From assembly GCA_964245825.1 (NCBI GenBank), contig CAXTNT010000007.1:114583-178582 (forward strand): 64,000 bases of DNA, in the 5' to 3' direction. This stretch comes from CAJCIY01 sp964245825. Lineage in GTDB: Bacteria; Actinomycetota; Actinomycetes; Mycobacteriales; CAJCIY01. The notes under the pieces were generated by a model. The model was not told where the DNA came from. It did no database searches and saw nothing but the letters and a program-made list of their open reading frames with translations. Made by a program: the position numbers and the translations under genes. Below, in pieces: positions 16,648 through 26,135 of this stretch. Position 1 is the first letter of the stretch, and each line of letters begins with the position of its first letter.

Positions 16648-17331
16648 TCAGGACGACCGTCGTCGCCGCCCACGTCTGCCACCCCGCTCGACCGCCAGCG
16701 CGATGCCGTCGAGCACGAAGCCCAGCCCCGTCGCGAAGTTCTGCGCCGCCACCCACTGTTGGCGGGCGGTCCCGCTCGCCAAAGCGGCGCGGTACCGCGG
16801 ATAGGCACCGGCCTCGAGCCGTTCGGTCGCCGTCTCGGTGAGCGCCGGGACGTCGTTGGCCGGGCGGGTGTGCTGTGCGACCACGTAGCCGAGAACGTAC
16901 GCGTCGACCGCCTCGACGGCGGCCATGCCCTGCACCAGCGACACTCCCATGTGCTCGGCGACCGTCAGCGACTGCTCGACATGCTCGAGCAGTCGAGGCC
17001 CGAGTCGCAGCCGCGGGCCCGCATCGATCAGCCAGGGGTGCAGCTCGAACGCCCGCCGGGCGCCCAACGCGATCTGCTCGAGGCCGGTGCGCCAGTCGGC
17101 GGGCACCTCGTCGAGGAGTTGCTCGCGGATTGCGCGATCGAACATCAGGTCGACGAGGTCGTCCTTGGTCGCCACGTGCCAGTACAGCGACATCGTGCCG
17201 ACATCCAGCTCGGCCGCGACCCGCCGCATGGAGAGCGCGGCGAAACCGTCCCGCTCCACCAGCGCCAGCGCGCCCTCGACGACCTGCTCCCGGGTGAGCG
17301 CCGCTCGCTCCGGCGTGGACGTTCTCGGCAC
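16648..17331 (-). CDS. TetR-family repressor of the DrrAB-type exporter
   Basis: A 227-residue TetR regulator. The N-terminal helix-turn-helix spans about residues 12-58 (EGALALVERDGFAALSMRR, ELDVGTMSLYWHVATKDDL); the rest is a ligand-binding helical domain of the TetR_C type. GTG at 17331 was preferred over the GTG at 17373 because it has GGAG at a good distance and leaves the two operator copies outside the gene. It is divergent from the exporter and probably represses both itself and the exporter until a ligand, likely the transported compound, binds. Confidence 0.88.
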   Translation of the reverse strand: MPRTSTPERAALTREQVVEGALALVERDGFAALSMRRVAAELDVGTMSLYWHVATKDDLVDLMFDRAIREQLLDEVPADWRTGLEQIALGARRAFELHPWLIDAGPRLRLGPRLLEHVEQSLTVAEHMGVSLVQGMAAVEAVDAYVLGYVVAQHTRPANDVPALTETATERLEAGAYPRYRAALASGTARQQWVAAQNFATGLGFVLDGIALAVERGGRRGRRRRSS

Positions 17332-17372
17332 GCTGCTCCGATCCGGCTTGACGGCTGCTCCGACACCAGGCA

Positions 17373-17408
17373 CCGTACACCGTACGAGCGCCCCGTACGC
17401 CGTACGAG
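17373..17408. promoter_or_regulatory. two direct-repeat TetR operator candidates
   Basis: CCGTACACCGTACGAG (17373-17388) and CCGTACGCCGTACGAG (17393-17408) differ at one base and are exactly 20 bp apart, about two helical turns. Each contains the near-palindrome GTACNCCGTAC. They end 12 bp before the exporter ATG, so a bound dimer pair would cover the start of its message. Confidence 0.65.
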
Positions 17409-17420
17409 ACTGGAGCAGTC

Positions 17421-18380
17421 ATGACCGACGCGATCGTCGCCGAAGAGCTGCACAAGCGCTTCGGGGACACCCACGCCCTCCGGGGCGTGTCCCTCTCCGT
17501 GCCGCCCGGAACCGTGTGCGGCCTGCTCGGCCCCAACGGCGCCGGCAAGACGACCCTGGTCCGCATCGTGACGACCCTGCTGCGCGCGGACTCCGGCCGT
17601 GCCACCGTGGCCGGCTACGACGTGGCACGGCAGCCGGCGCAGGTGCGCGCGTCGATCGGCCTGGCCGGCCAGGCGGCCACCGTCGACGGTCTGCTCACCG
17701 GCCGGCACAACCTGGAGATGCTGGGACGGCTGTACCACCTGCCCCCGCCGGCAGCCCGGGAACGGGCCGCCGAGTTGCTGGAGCGCTTCTCCCTCGCCGA
17801 CGCGGCCGACCGGCTGGCCAAGACCTACTCGGGCGGCATGCGTCGCCGGCTCGACCTCGCGGCTGCACTCGTAGCGGCGCCGCCGGTGCTCGTGCTGGAC
17901 GAGCCGACCACCGGGCTGGACCCGCACGCCCGCGCCGACACGTGGGAGGTGATCGCCGACCTCGTACGGGGCGGGACGACGCTGCTGCTGACCACCCAGT
18001 ACCTCGAGGAGGCCGACCGCCTCGCCGACCAGATCGTGGTCGTGGACCACGGCGCGGTCGTCGCGGCCGGGACACCCGCGGCCTTGAAGGACGAGGTGGG
18101 CGGCCGCCGACTGGAGGTCGCGCTCACCAAACCCGACGATCTCCTCTCGGCACAGGCGATCCTGGCCCGGTGCGGCGAGGTGAGGATCGACGCCGAGTCC
18201 CTGCGGCTCTCAGTGGACGCGCCGGACGGCGCCCGTCAGCTCACCGCGGTCGCGGCGGCCCTCGACGCTGCCGGCGTGGAGATCGATGACCTCGGCTTGC
18301 ACCGCCCGACCCTGGACGAGGTCTTCCTGCGCCTGACCGGAAGCGCCGCGCACACCGACGAACCCGAGGAGACCGCATGA
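17421..18380 (+). CDS. DrrA-type ABC exporter ATPase
   Basis: A 319-residue ATPase of the DrrA (daunorubicin resistance) type of ABC-2 drug or polyketide exporter. Walker A LGPNGAGKTTLVR, Q-loop GLAGQAATVD, signature YSGGMRRRLDLAAALV, Walker B VLVLDEPTTGLD, and the family's TTQYLEEAD in place of an H-loop His. The C-terminal domain ends LDEVFLRLTG, typical of DrrA. The permease ATG overlaps its stop as ATGA. Regulated by the divergent TetR through the operators just upstream. Substrate cannot be told from the sequence. Confidence 0.93.
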   Translation: MTDAIVAEELHKRFGDTHALRGVSLSVPPGTVCGLLGPNGAGKTTLVRIVTTLLRADSGRATVAGYDVARQPAQVRASIGLAGQAATVDGLLTGRHNLEMLGRLYHLPPPAARERAAELLERFSLADAADRLAKTYSGGMRRRLDLAAALVAAPPVLVLDEPTTGLDPHARADTWEVIADLVRGGTTLLLTTQYLEEADRLADQIVVVDHGAVVAAGTPAALKDEVGGRRLEVALTKPDDLLSAQAILARCGEVRIDAESLRLSVDAPDGARQLTAVAAALDAAGVEIDDLGLHRPTLDEVFLRLTGSAAHTDEPEETA

Positions 18381-19216
18381 CCGCGACCATCGCCCTACCC
18401 GCGCCACCGCTGGACGTGGCCGGCAGGCTGTCGTGGGGAGCTCGCGACTCCCTGGTGCTGGCCCTGCGCATCCTGCGCGAGATCCGGCACGTGCCCGAAC
18501 GACTGTCGGACATCACCGTGCAGCCCATCATCTTCGTGCTGCTTTTCGCGGAGGTGTTCGGCAGCGCGATCGTGGTCCCGGGTGGCGGCAGCTACCACGA
18601 GTACCTGTTGCCGGGGATCATCGTGCAGGGGGTGGTCTTCGGCTGCATCAGCTCCTCGGTCGGCATGGCCACGGACATGCACGAGGGCTTCGTGGACCGC
18701 TTGATCGCGCTGCCCATCGCCCGTCCGGCCGTGCTCGCCGGCCGATTGGTGGCCGAGATCGCCCAGTCGATGTTCGGCCTGGTGATCACCTGCGGCATGG
18801 GTTTCGTCGTCGGCTGGCGGATTCACCGGGGGCCGGCGCACGCCGCTGTCGCGGTGCTGCTCCTGCTGCTGTTCATCGCGGCCATGCAGTGGCTCGGCAT
18901 CATGATCGGGCTGCTGATCCGCGCGCCGGATGCCGCGCCCGGCATCCTTTTCCCGATCGCCTTCCCGCTGACCTTCCTGGCCAACACGTTCGTGCCGATC
19001 GGCGGGCTCCCTGCCTGGCTGCGCGTGATCGCCGAGTGGAACCCGGTGAGCGCGATCGTGGCGGCGACCCGCGGTCAGTTCGGCAACCCCAACCCCGGCA
19101 CGGGCTCCTGGCCGCTGCAGCATGCGGTACCGATGTCTATGTGCTGGTCGCTGCTCTTGATCACGATCTGCGCGACGATCGCGCTGCGGCGCTGGCGGAC
19201 CGTCACCAGTCGCTAG
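18377..19216 (+). CDS. DrrB-type ABC-2 permease
   Basis: A 279-residue ABC-2 permease with about six membrane helices and the cytosolic N-terminal amphipathic segment usual for DrrB. Characteristic pieces are the QPIIFVLLFAEVFG helix, GSYHEYLLPGIIVQ, and FANTFVP-like FLANTFVPIGGLPAWLR followed by NPVSAIVAATR. It forms the membrane channel for the upstream ATPase. Start ATG 18377 overlaps the ATPase stop. Confidence 0.93.
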   Translation: MTATIALPAPPLDVAGRLSWGARDSLVLALRILREIRHVPERLSDITVQPIIFVLLFAEVFGSAIVVPGGGSYHEYLLPGIIVQGVVFGCISSSVGMATDMHEGFVDRLIALPIARPAVLAGRLVAEIAQSMFGLVITCGMGFVVGWRIHRGPAHAAVAVLLLLLFIAAMQWLGIMIGLLIRAPDAAPGILFPIAFPLTFLANTFVPIGGLPAWLRVIAEWNPVSAIVAATRGQFGNPNPGTGSWPLQHAVPMSMCWSLLLITICATIALRRWRTVTSR

Positions 19217-19299
19217 CCCCGACCCTGCCGCGGCGCCACCGACGCGGGCATCGACCCGGCGCCGCCGTCGCTAGCCGCGGTCCGCGGCCGCCGGTCGCC

Positions 19300-19305
19300 T
19301 AGCCT
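19300..19305 (+). promoter_or_regulatory. leaderless -10 box of GNAT gene
   Basis: TAGCCT ends 7 nt before the GTG at 19313, so transcription should begin at or 1 nt before the start codon. No ribosome binding site is visible. Confidence 0.5.
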
Positions 19306-19312
19306 CGGCCGG

Positions 19313-19825
19313 GTGCGGTTCCGGACGGCTACGGCGGGCGATGTCGATGCGGTCGTGGCGCTGGTGGAGTCGGCGTACCGGGGCGAGGCCAGCCGCTCGG
19401 GCTGGACGACAGAGGCGCACCTGCTCGACGGGCAGCGCACCGATGCCGCCGCGATCACCGCGATCGTCGCCGCGAAGGGCGCCGAGCTCGTGCTGGCCGT
19501 TGAGGACGGCATCGTGCTCGGGTGCTGCCAGCTCGAGCGGCGGGGACTCGCGGCCTACTTCGGCACCTTCGCCGTCCGGCCGCTGGGGCAGTCGCGCGGC
19601 ACCGGGTCGGCGCTGCTCGCCGAGGCCGAGCGCCGCGCCGCCCAGCACGGTGCGGTCACGCTGGAGATGACGGTAATCTCCGTCCGCACCGACCTGATCG
19701 CCTGGTACGAGCGGCGGGGGTACGCACGTACCGGCGAGATCCGTCCGTTCCCCTACGGCGACGACCGGTTCGGCGTACCCCGGCGGGCGGACCTGGACTT
19801 CGCGGTCCTGACGAAGGAGCTGTAG
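19313..19825 (+). CDS. GNAT-family N-acetyltransferase
   Basis: A 170-residue GNAT acetyltransferase that would transfer acetyl from acetyl-CoA to an unknown amine. N-terminal RTATAGDVDAVVALVESAYRG is the usual first strand and helix; the acetyl-CoA loop is represented by VRPLGQSRGTGSALLAEAE, and the C-terminal part has SVRTDLIAWYERRGY. It stands alone, between the DrrAB-type operon and the repeat array. GTG 19313 is the first start at the beginning of the fold. Confidence 0.88.
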   Translation: MRFRTATAGDVDAVVALVESAYRGEASRSGWTTEAHLLDGQRTDAAAITAIVAAKGAELVLAVEDGIVLGCCQLERRGLAAYFGTFAVRPLGQSRGTGSALLAEAERRAAQHGAVTLEMTVISVRTDLIAWYERRGYARTGEIRPFPYGDDRFGVPRRADLDFAVLTKEL

Positions 19826-19872
19826 CCGCTGCGCCCACGCCAACCGGCTTGTCGTGGGGCGGGCGGGCCGCG

Positions 19873-20155
19873 GCGCGAACCGCGTGCACAAGGTCGAACC
19901 CCCCGCCACCGCGCCCCCTCTGGGGCGCGAACCGCGTGCACAAGGTCGAACCCCCCGCCGCTGCGCCCCGCCACCGGCGCGAACCGCGTGCACAAGGTCA
20001 AACCCCCCGCCACCGGCACGAACCGCGTGCACAAGGTCAAACCCCCCGCCACCGCGACCGCCACCGGCGCGAACCGCGTGCACAAGGTCAAACCCCCGGC
20101 CGCTGCGCCCCGCCACCGGCACGAACCGCGTGCACAAGGTCAAACCTCCCGCCGC
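19873..20155. repeat. six-copy array of a GTGCAC-centred palindrome
   Basis: The 19-mer GAACCGCGTGCACAAGGTC occurs six times without change, starting at 19877, 19929, 19981, 20020, 20071 and 20123, so the spacings are 52, 52, 39, 51 and 52 bp. Inside it is the imperfect palindrome ACC-N2-GTGCAC-N2-GGT. After each core comes GAACCCC or AAACCCC and a GC-rich filler made of CGCCACCG or CGCTGCGC blocks. This fills most of the 395-bp gap between the GNAT and thioesterase genes. Open frames through it are byproducts of the repeat. A protein-binding array is inferred; function unknown. Confidence 0.9.
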
Positions 20156-20208
20156 TGCGCCCGTCCAAGCGTTGGTCAGAGCTGCGCTGGCCATGATCCC
20201 GCGCTCGG

Positions 20209-20214
20209 TACGGT
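20209..20214 (+). promoter_or_regulatory. leaderless -10 box of thioesterase gene
   Basis: TACGGT lies 6 nt before the GTG at 20221, which puts the predicted transcription start on the start codon itself. Confidence 0.5.
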
Positions 20215-20220
20215 CTGCCC

Positions 20221-20616
20221 GTGCGGCCCACCCTGACCGTCGAGGTCCAGACCCGTTTCGCCGACCTCGACCCACTCGGCCATGTGAACAACGTGGCGTT
20301 CTTCACGTACATGGAGACGGCGCGGATCGTGTTCATGCACGAGCACGGCGCCGGCCTGCGCGGCCAGGTGCTCGTGGTGAACAGCGAGTGCCACCACCGC
20401 CACGAGATCGCGGCGTCGGTGAAGACCGTGTCCGTGGACGTGTCCGTCGAGCGCGTCGGCCGGACCTCCTTCACGGTGCTGCATGAGCTGCGCGACGGCG
20501 AGGTGCGCCTCGCCACCGGTCGGGTGGTGGTCGTGGCGGTCGACGCAGCACAGCGCCCGCGGCCGATCACCGAGGCGGAGCGGCAGGCGCTGACCGGTCA
20601 GAGCGGCGGGCGCTGA
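20221..20616 (+). CDS. hotdog-fold acyl-CoA thioesterase
   Basis: A 131-residue single hotdog domain of the 4-hydroxybenzoyl-CoA thioesterase class. The active-site block FADLDPLGHVNNVAFFTYME carries the catalytic Asp and the HVNN helix start. It should hydrolyse an acyl-CoA in the cytosol; substrate unknown. The C-terminal residues TGQSGGR and the stop fall in a 23-bp duplication, and the gene converges with the DUF952 gene 4 bp away. Confidence 0.9.
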   Translation: MRPTLTVEVQTRFADLDPLGHVNNVAFFTYMETARIVFMHEHGAGLRGQVLVVNSECHHRHEIAASVKTVSVDVSVERVGRTSFTVLHELRDGEVRLATGRVVVVAVDAAQRPRPITEAERQALTGQSGGR

Positions 20617-20633
20617 CCGGTCAGAGCGGCGGC
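20588..20633. repeat. 23-bp tandem duplication at a convergent gene junction
   Basis: Two 23-bp copies (20588-20610 and 20611-20633, one mismatch) each contain the perfect palindrome TGACCGGTCA. The second copy supplies the stop of the thioesterase on the plus strand and the stop of the DUF952 gene on the minus strand. Confidence 0.85.
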
Positions 20634-20938
20634 GGCTCACCGGGTGGGAACGCCTGCGCCGCAACCACGTTCGCGACCGGGATGGGTCCGTACACGTGCG
20701 GGAAGCGCTGGCCGTCGGCGGGCTCCCGCCGCACGTCCAGCCCCGCCTCCGCGACGCTGAGCAGCACGACCTCGTCGAGATCGGCGTAGAAGCGGGCCGC
20801 CGTCGCCGCGACCTGGTGCGCCTCGGAGCAGTGCACGAACCCCACCTCGGCCAGACTCTGCTCGCGGGTGGACTGCTCGTACGCCCCGCTGCGCTGTGCC
20901 CGGGCCCAGGCGGCCGGCAGCGCCAGGTGGTAGATCAC
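20621..20938 (-). CDS. DUF952 family protein
   Basis: A 105-residue cytosolic protein of the DUF952 family. Recognisable pieces are the MIYHLALPAAWARAQ start, GFVHCSEAHQVAATAARFY, and FPHVYGPIPVANVV near the end. The family has a small alpha/beta fold related to glutathione S-transferase-interacting or ADP-ribosyl-like folds, and no assigned reaction. GTG 20938 lies 13 nt after the guaA stop, so it is probably carried on the guaA transcript. Confidence 0.85.
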   Translation of the reverse strand: MIYHLALPAAWARAQRSGAYEQSTREQSLAEVGFVHCSEAHQVAATAARFYADLDEVVLLSVAEAGLDVRREPADGQRFPHVYGPIPVANVVAAQAFPPGEPPPL

Positions 20939-20951
20939 GGCAGGTGGTGGC

Positions 20952-22526
<1,575 letters not shown>

Positions 22527-22544
22527 GCTATCGGCCGAAAGCCC

Positions 22545-22829
22545 TCAGGCGGCGACGGTGACGCCCTTCCAGAAGGCGACGTGGTCGGTGATCTCCTTGG
22601 CCGCGTCCTTGGGCTCCGGGTAGTACCAGGCGGCGTCGCTGTTGGTCTCCCCGCCGACCACCACCGAGTAGTACGACGCGGTGCCCTTCCACGGGCAGAC
22701 CGTGTGCGTGTCGGACTCCACCAGTACGCCGTCGCGCACCGCGGCGAGCGGGAAGTAGTGGTTGCCCTCCACCACCACGGTCTCGTCGGACTGCGCGATG
22801 ACCTCGCCGTTCCAGGTTGCCGTGGCCAT
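22545..22829 (-). CDS. DUF427 domain protein
   Basis: A 94-residue DUF427 protein, a small beta-rich fold. Seen: ATWNGEVIAQSDETVVVEGN at the start, HTVCPWKGTASYYSVVV in the middle (the conserved CPWKG/AxYY block) and AWYYPEPKDAA. The reaction is unknown. ATG 22829 was chosen because AAGGAG lies 9 nt upstream; an ATG three codons earlier touches that site. Its stop is 18 nt before the guaA ATG. Confidence 0.88.
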   Translation of the reverse strand: MATATWNGEVIAQSDETVVVEGNHYFPLAAVRDGVLVESDTHTVCPWKGTASYYSVVVGGETNSDAAWYYPEPKDAAKEITDHVAFWKGVTVAA

Positions 22830-22913
22830 GGCTCGCATCTCCTTCTGTCGGTGGTGTCTGCCCGGGGCAACCCCGCCGCCGCCGCGTGGCTTCCCGGCTG
22901 GCAGGATCGAGCC

Positions 22914-23402
22914 ATGAGCCTTCTCGACACTCCCATCGCGACCCTCGCGGGCAAGCCCGCCGACCTCGCGTCCATCACCGACGGCCAGGCGGCGCTGGTC
23001 GTCAACGTCGCCTCCAAGTGCGGTCTCACCCCGCAGTACGCCAAGCTCGAGTCGCTGCAGGAGCGGATGGCCGGCAAGCCCTTCACGGTGGTGGGCGTGC
23101 CGTGCAACCAGTTCGGCGGCCAGGAGCCCGGCACCTCGGCGGAGATCGCGGAATTCTGCTCGGCCACCTACGGCGTGACCTTCCCGATGACCGAGAAGGT
23201 CGAGGTGAACGGGCCGGGCCGGCACCCGATCTACGACGAGCTGACCGCCACCCCGGACGCCGAGGGCGCCGCCGGCGACATCCAGTGGAACTTCGAGAAG
23301 TTTCTGGTCTCGCCCGCCGGCGAGGTGGTCGCGCGCTTCCGGCCGCGGACCGAGCCCGACGACCCGGCCGTCACCGCGGCGATCGACGCTCTCGTGGGCT
23401 GA
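22914..23402 (+). CDS. glutathione/thioredoxin-dependent peroxidase (GPx family)
   Basis: A 162-residue GPx-family peroxidase that reduces hydroperoxides, in Actinobacteria most likely with thioredoxin as donor. Peroxidatic Cys is in VASKCGLTPQY; Gln and Trp of the tetrad are in CNQFGGQEPG and QWNFEKFLV. A possible resolving Cys lies in AEFCSATYG. The gene seems leaderless: CAGGAT sits 6 nt before the ATG. It converges with guaB3, 6 bp between stops. Confidence 0.93.
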   Translation: MSLLDTPIATLAGKPADLASITDGQAALVVNVASKCGLTPQYAKLESLQERMAGKPFTVVGVPCNQFGGQEPGTSAEIAEFCSATYGVTFPMTEKVEVNGPGRHPIYDELTATPDAEGAAGDIQWNFEKFLVSPAGEVVARFRPRTEPDDPAVTAAIDALVG

Positions 23403-23408
23403 GCCGAG

Positions 23409-24515
23409 TCAGCGGACCGCGAGCTCCACGCGCTGGAACTCCTTGAGCCCCGAGTAGCCGGTCATCGCCATCGCCGTACGCAGCCCGGTGGCGAGCGCCG
23501 TCCGGCCGTCGTCGCGGTCGGTCGGCCCGAGCAGGATCTCCGCCAACGAGCCGATCGGCGGCGTCTCCACCCGCGACCCGCGCGGCAGCTCGTGGTGGTA
23601 CGCGCCGGCCCCCCAGTGCCAGCCGAGGCCCGGTGCCGAGTCCGCGTACGCCAGTGGCGAGCCGAGCATGACCGCGTCCGCGCCGCACGCCACGGCCTTG
23701 GCCACGTCGCCGCCGGTCTTCATCGCGCCGTCGGCGATCACGTGCACGTACCGGCCGCCGGACTCGTCGAGGTAGTCGCGGCGGGCGCCGGCGGCGTCGG
23801 CGATCGCCGTGGCCATCGGCACGCCCAGCCCGAGCGTGCCGGGGTTGGTGCAGGTCTTACCCGGGCCGACGCCGACGAGCAGCCCGGCGGCGCCGGTGCG
23901 CATGAGATGCAGCGCGGTCTGGTGGTTGGCGCACCCGCCGACCACGACCGGGGTGTCCATGCCGGCGATGAAGGTCTTGAGGTTGAGCGGCTCGCCCGTC
24001 GAGGAGACGTGCTCGGCCGACACCACGCTGCCCTGGATCACCAGCACGTCGAGCCCCGCGTCGATGGCGGTCTTGTGCAGCTCCACCGCCCGGCTGGGCG
24101 TGACGGCGCCGGCCGTGACGACGCCGGCCGCCTTGATCTCGGCCACCCGCGCGGCCACCAGCTCGGGGTCCACGGGCGGCTCGTACGCGGCCCGCAGCGC
24201 CGCGACCGCCTGCGCGGGCGGAGTCTCGGCCAGCCGCTCGAAGACCGGCCCGGGATCGGCGTACCTGGTCCACAGGCCCTGCAGGTCCAGCACTCCGAGG
24301 CCGCCGAGCCGACCGACCTCGATGGCCGTCGCCGGCGAGGAGACCGAGTCCATCGGCGCGGAGAGGATCGGCAGCGTGAACCGGTAGGCGTCGATGTCCC
24401 AGGCGAGCGACACGTCACCGCGGTCGCGGGTACGCCGCGACGGGACGATCGAGACGTCGTCGAAGGAGTACGCCCGGCGGCCGGTCTTGCCGATGCCGAT
24501 CTCGACCTCGGTCAC
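23409..24515 (-). CDS. GuaB3-family IMP dehydrogenase-like protein
   Basis: A 368-residue TIM-barrel protein of the GuaB3 group, which lacks CBS domains. Seen: SFDDVSIVPSRRT, LPILSAPMDSVSS, the active-site-type loop VGPGKTCTNPGTL with a Cys, and YVHVIADGAMKTGGDV. Family members sit beside guaB in Actinobacteria; their role is less clear than that of GuaB, with both IMP dehydrogenase and GMP reductase activities proposed. The GTG start overlaps the guaB stop as GTGA. Confidence 0.9.
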   Translation of the reverse strand: MTEVEIGIGKTGRRAYSFDDVSIVPSRRTRDRGDVSLAWDIDAYRFTLPILSAPMDSVSSPATAIEVGRLGGLGVLDLQGLWTRYADPGPVFERLAETPPAQAVAALRAAYEPPVDPELVAARVAEIKAAGVVTAGAVTPSRAVELHKTAIDAGLDVLVIQGSVVSAEHVSSTGEPLNLKTFIAGMDTPVVVGGCANHQTALHLMRTGAAGLLVGVGPGKTCTNPGTLGLGVPMATAIADAAGARRDYLDESGGRYVHVIADGAMKTGGDVAKAVACGADAVMLGSPLAYADSAPGLGWHWGAGAYHHELPRGSRVETPPIGSLAEILLGPTDRDDGRTALATGLRTAMAMTGYSGLKEFQRVELAVR

Positions 24516-26014
24516 GGACCGCTCGCGTAGTTCGGCGCCTCGACCGTCATCAGCAGGTCGTGCGGGTGGCTCTCCTTCAGCCCGGCCGCGGTGATGCGCG
24601 TGAAGCGCCCGCGCTCGTACATCTCGGCGATGGTGTGCGCGCCGAGGTAATACATCGACTGCCGCAGGCCGCCGACCAGCTGGTGGGACACGGCGGCGAG
24701 CGGCCCACGGAAGGGCACCTGCCCCTCGACGCCCTCGGCGATGAGCTGGTCGTCGCTGGCGACGTCGGCCTGGGCGTAGCGGTCCCGGGAGTACGACCGG
24801 CCGGTGCCGCGCGACTGCATCGCGCCGAGCGACCCCATGCCCCGGTAGGTCTTGTACTGCTTGCCGTTGGTGAAGACCAGCTCGCCGGGCGACTCCTCGA
24901 CGCCGGCCAGCAGCGACCCGAGCATCACCGTGTCCGCGCCGGCGGCGAGCGCCTTGGCGATGTCGCCGGAGTACTGCAGGCCGCCGTCACCGATGACCGG
25001 CACGCCCGCCGGCCGACAGACCAGCGCCGCGTCATGGATCGCCGTCACCTGTGGCACGCCCACCCCGGCGATCACCCGCGTCGTACAGATGGATCCCGGG
25101 CCGACGCCGACCTTGACGCCGTCGGCGCCGGCGTCGACGAGCGCCTGCGCGCCGTCGCGCGTCGCGACGTTGCCGCCGATCACGTCCACGTGCGCCGCGG
25201 CCGGGTCGGCCTTCAGCCGGGCGACCATGTCGAGCACACCGCGGCCGTGGCCCTGGGCGACGTCGACCACGATCACGTCGACGCCGGCGTCGACCAGCGC
25301 CATGGCCCGCTTGTACGCGTCGTCGAAGAAGCCGATCGCGGCGGCGACCCGCAGCCGGCCGTCCCCGTCCTTGGTGGCGAGCGGGAACTGGCCGGCCTTG
25401 ACGAAGTCCTTGACCGTGATCAGACCGGCGAGTCGGCCCCTCTCGTCCACGAGCGGCAGCTTCTCGATCCGGTTGGTCTGCAGCAGCGCCAGCGCGTCGG
25501 GGCGGCTGACCCCGATCGGCGCCGTGACCAGCGGCATCGGCGTCATGGCGTCGCCGACCCGTCGCCCCAGGTCGGTCTCGAACCGGGTGTCCCGGTTGGT
25601 GACGATCCCCAGCAGGACGCCCTCGTCGTCGACCACCGGCAGGCCGGAGATCCGGTACCGCGCGCACAGCGCGTCGACATCACGCAGCGTGTGGTCGGGC
25701 GAGCAGGTCACCGGCTTGGTGACCATCCCCGCCTCGGAGCGCTTCACCAGGTCGACCTGGCCGGCCTGGTCCTCGATCGGCATGTTGCGGTGCAGCACCC
25801 CGATGCCGCCCTGACGCGCCATCGCGATCGCCATCCGCGCCTCGGTGACGGTGTCCATCGCGGACGACAGCAGCGGCACCGCGAGGCGGATCCGGCGCGA
25901 GAGCTGGCTGGAGGTGTCCACCTCCCCGGGGTGGACGTCGCTCGCCCCCGGCAGCAGCAACACGTCGTCGAACGTCAGTCCGAGGGGGGCGAAGCGTTCG
26001 GGGAGCTCGTTCAC
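24512..26014 (-). CDS. guaB: GuaB, IMP dehydrogenase
   Basis: GuaB oxidises IMP to XMP with NAD, the committed step to GMP. The 500-residue protein has the barrel interrupted by two CBS modules (about 100-215, RNTDTRFETD and MTPMPLVTAPIGVS regions). Catalytic Cys is in GVGPGSICTTRVIAG; the flap region follows with GSLGAMQSR. GTG 26014 has an AAGGTG ribosome site. A leftward -10 (TATGCT) about 90 bp upstream probably drives guaB-guaB3. Confidence 0.97.
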   Translation of the reverse strand: MNELPERFAPLGLTFDDVLLLPGASDVHPGEVDTSSQLSRRIRLAVPLLSSAMDTVTEARMAIAMARQGGIGVLHRNMPIEDQAGQVDLVKRSEAGMVTKPVTCSPDHTLRDVDALCARYRISGLPVVDDEGVLLGIVTNRDTRFETDLGRRVGDAMTPMPLVTAPIGVSRPDALALLQTNRIEKLPLVDERGRLAGLITVKDFVKAGQFPLATKDGDGRLRVAAAIGFFDDAYKRAMALVDAGVDVIVVDVAQGHGRGVLDMVARLKADPAAAHVDVIGGNVATRDGAQALVDAGADGVKVGVGPGSICTTRVIAGVGVPQVTAIHDAALVCRPAGVPVIGDGGLQYSGDIAKALAAGADTVMLGSLLAGVEESPGELVFTNGKQYKTYRGMGSLGAMQSRGTGRSYSRDRYAQADVASDDQLIAEGVEGQVPFRGPLAAVSHQLVGGLRQSMYYLGAHTIAEMYERGRFTRITAAGLKESHPHDLLMTVEAPNYASGP

Positions 26015-26102
26015 GGATGCACCTTCGGGCTCGGCTCACGGGTCTCGTCAAGCGTGTCCCGCCGGCCCGGTCGCGGGGATCACCCGGCACCGGCAGGGAG
26101 TC

Positions 26103-26108
26103 AGCATA
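26103..26108 (-). promoter_or_regulatory. probable -10 box of guaB
   Basis: TATGCT read leftward is a near-consensus -10; no good -35 is seen 17 bp further (GGCAAG). It lies only 14 bp from the divergent DUF5319 -10 box, so the two promoters overlap. Confidence 0.4.
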
Positions 26109-26121
26109 GCCGCCGGGGTCC

Positions 26122-26127
26122 TACGCT
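26122..26127 (+). promoter_or_regulatory. -10 box of DUF5319 gene
   Basis: TACGCT lies 8 nt before the ATG at 26136, predicting a leader of about 2 nt and no ribosome binding site. Confidence 0.45.
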
Positions 26128-26135
26128 TGCCGGTG

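Noticed and set aside
19873..20155. CRISPR array
   Set aside because: The intervals are 20-33 bp of low-complexity GC filler that resemble each other, one spacing is shorter, and no cas gene is present.
19850..20490. Open frames through the repeat array (NRVHKV on the plus strand, FDLVHAVRAGG on the minus strand)
   Set aside because: The frames are open only because the repeat unit has no stop codon; frame shifts between copies are tolerated and there is no ribosome site or partner domain.
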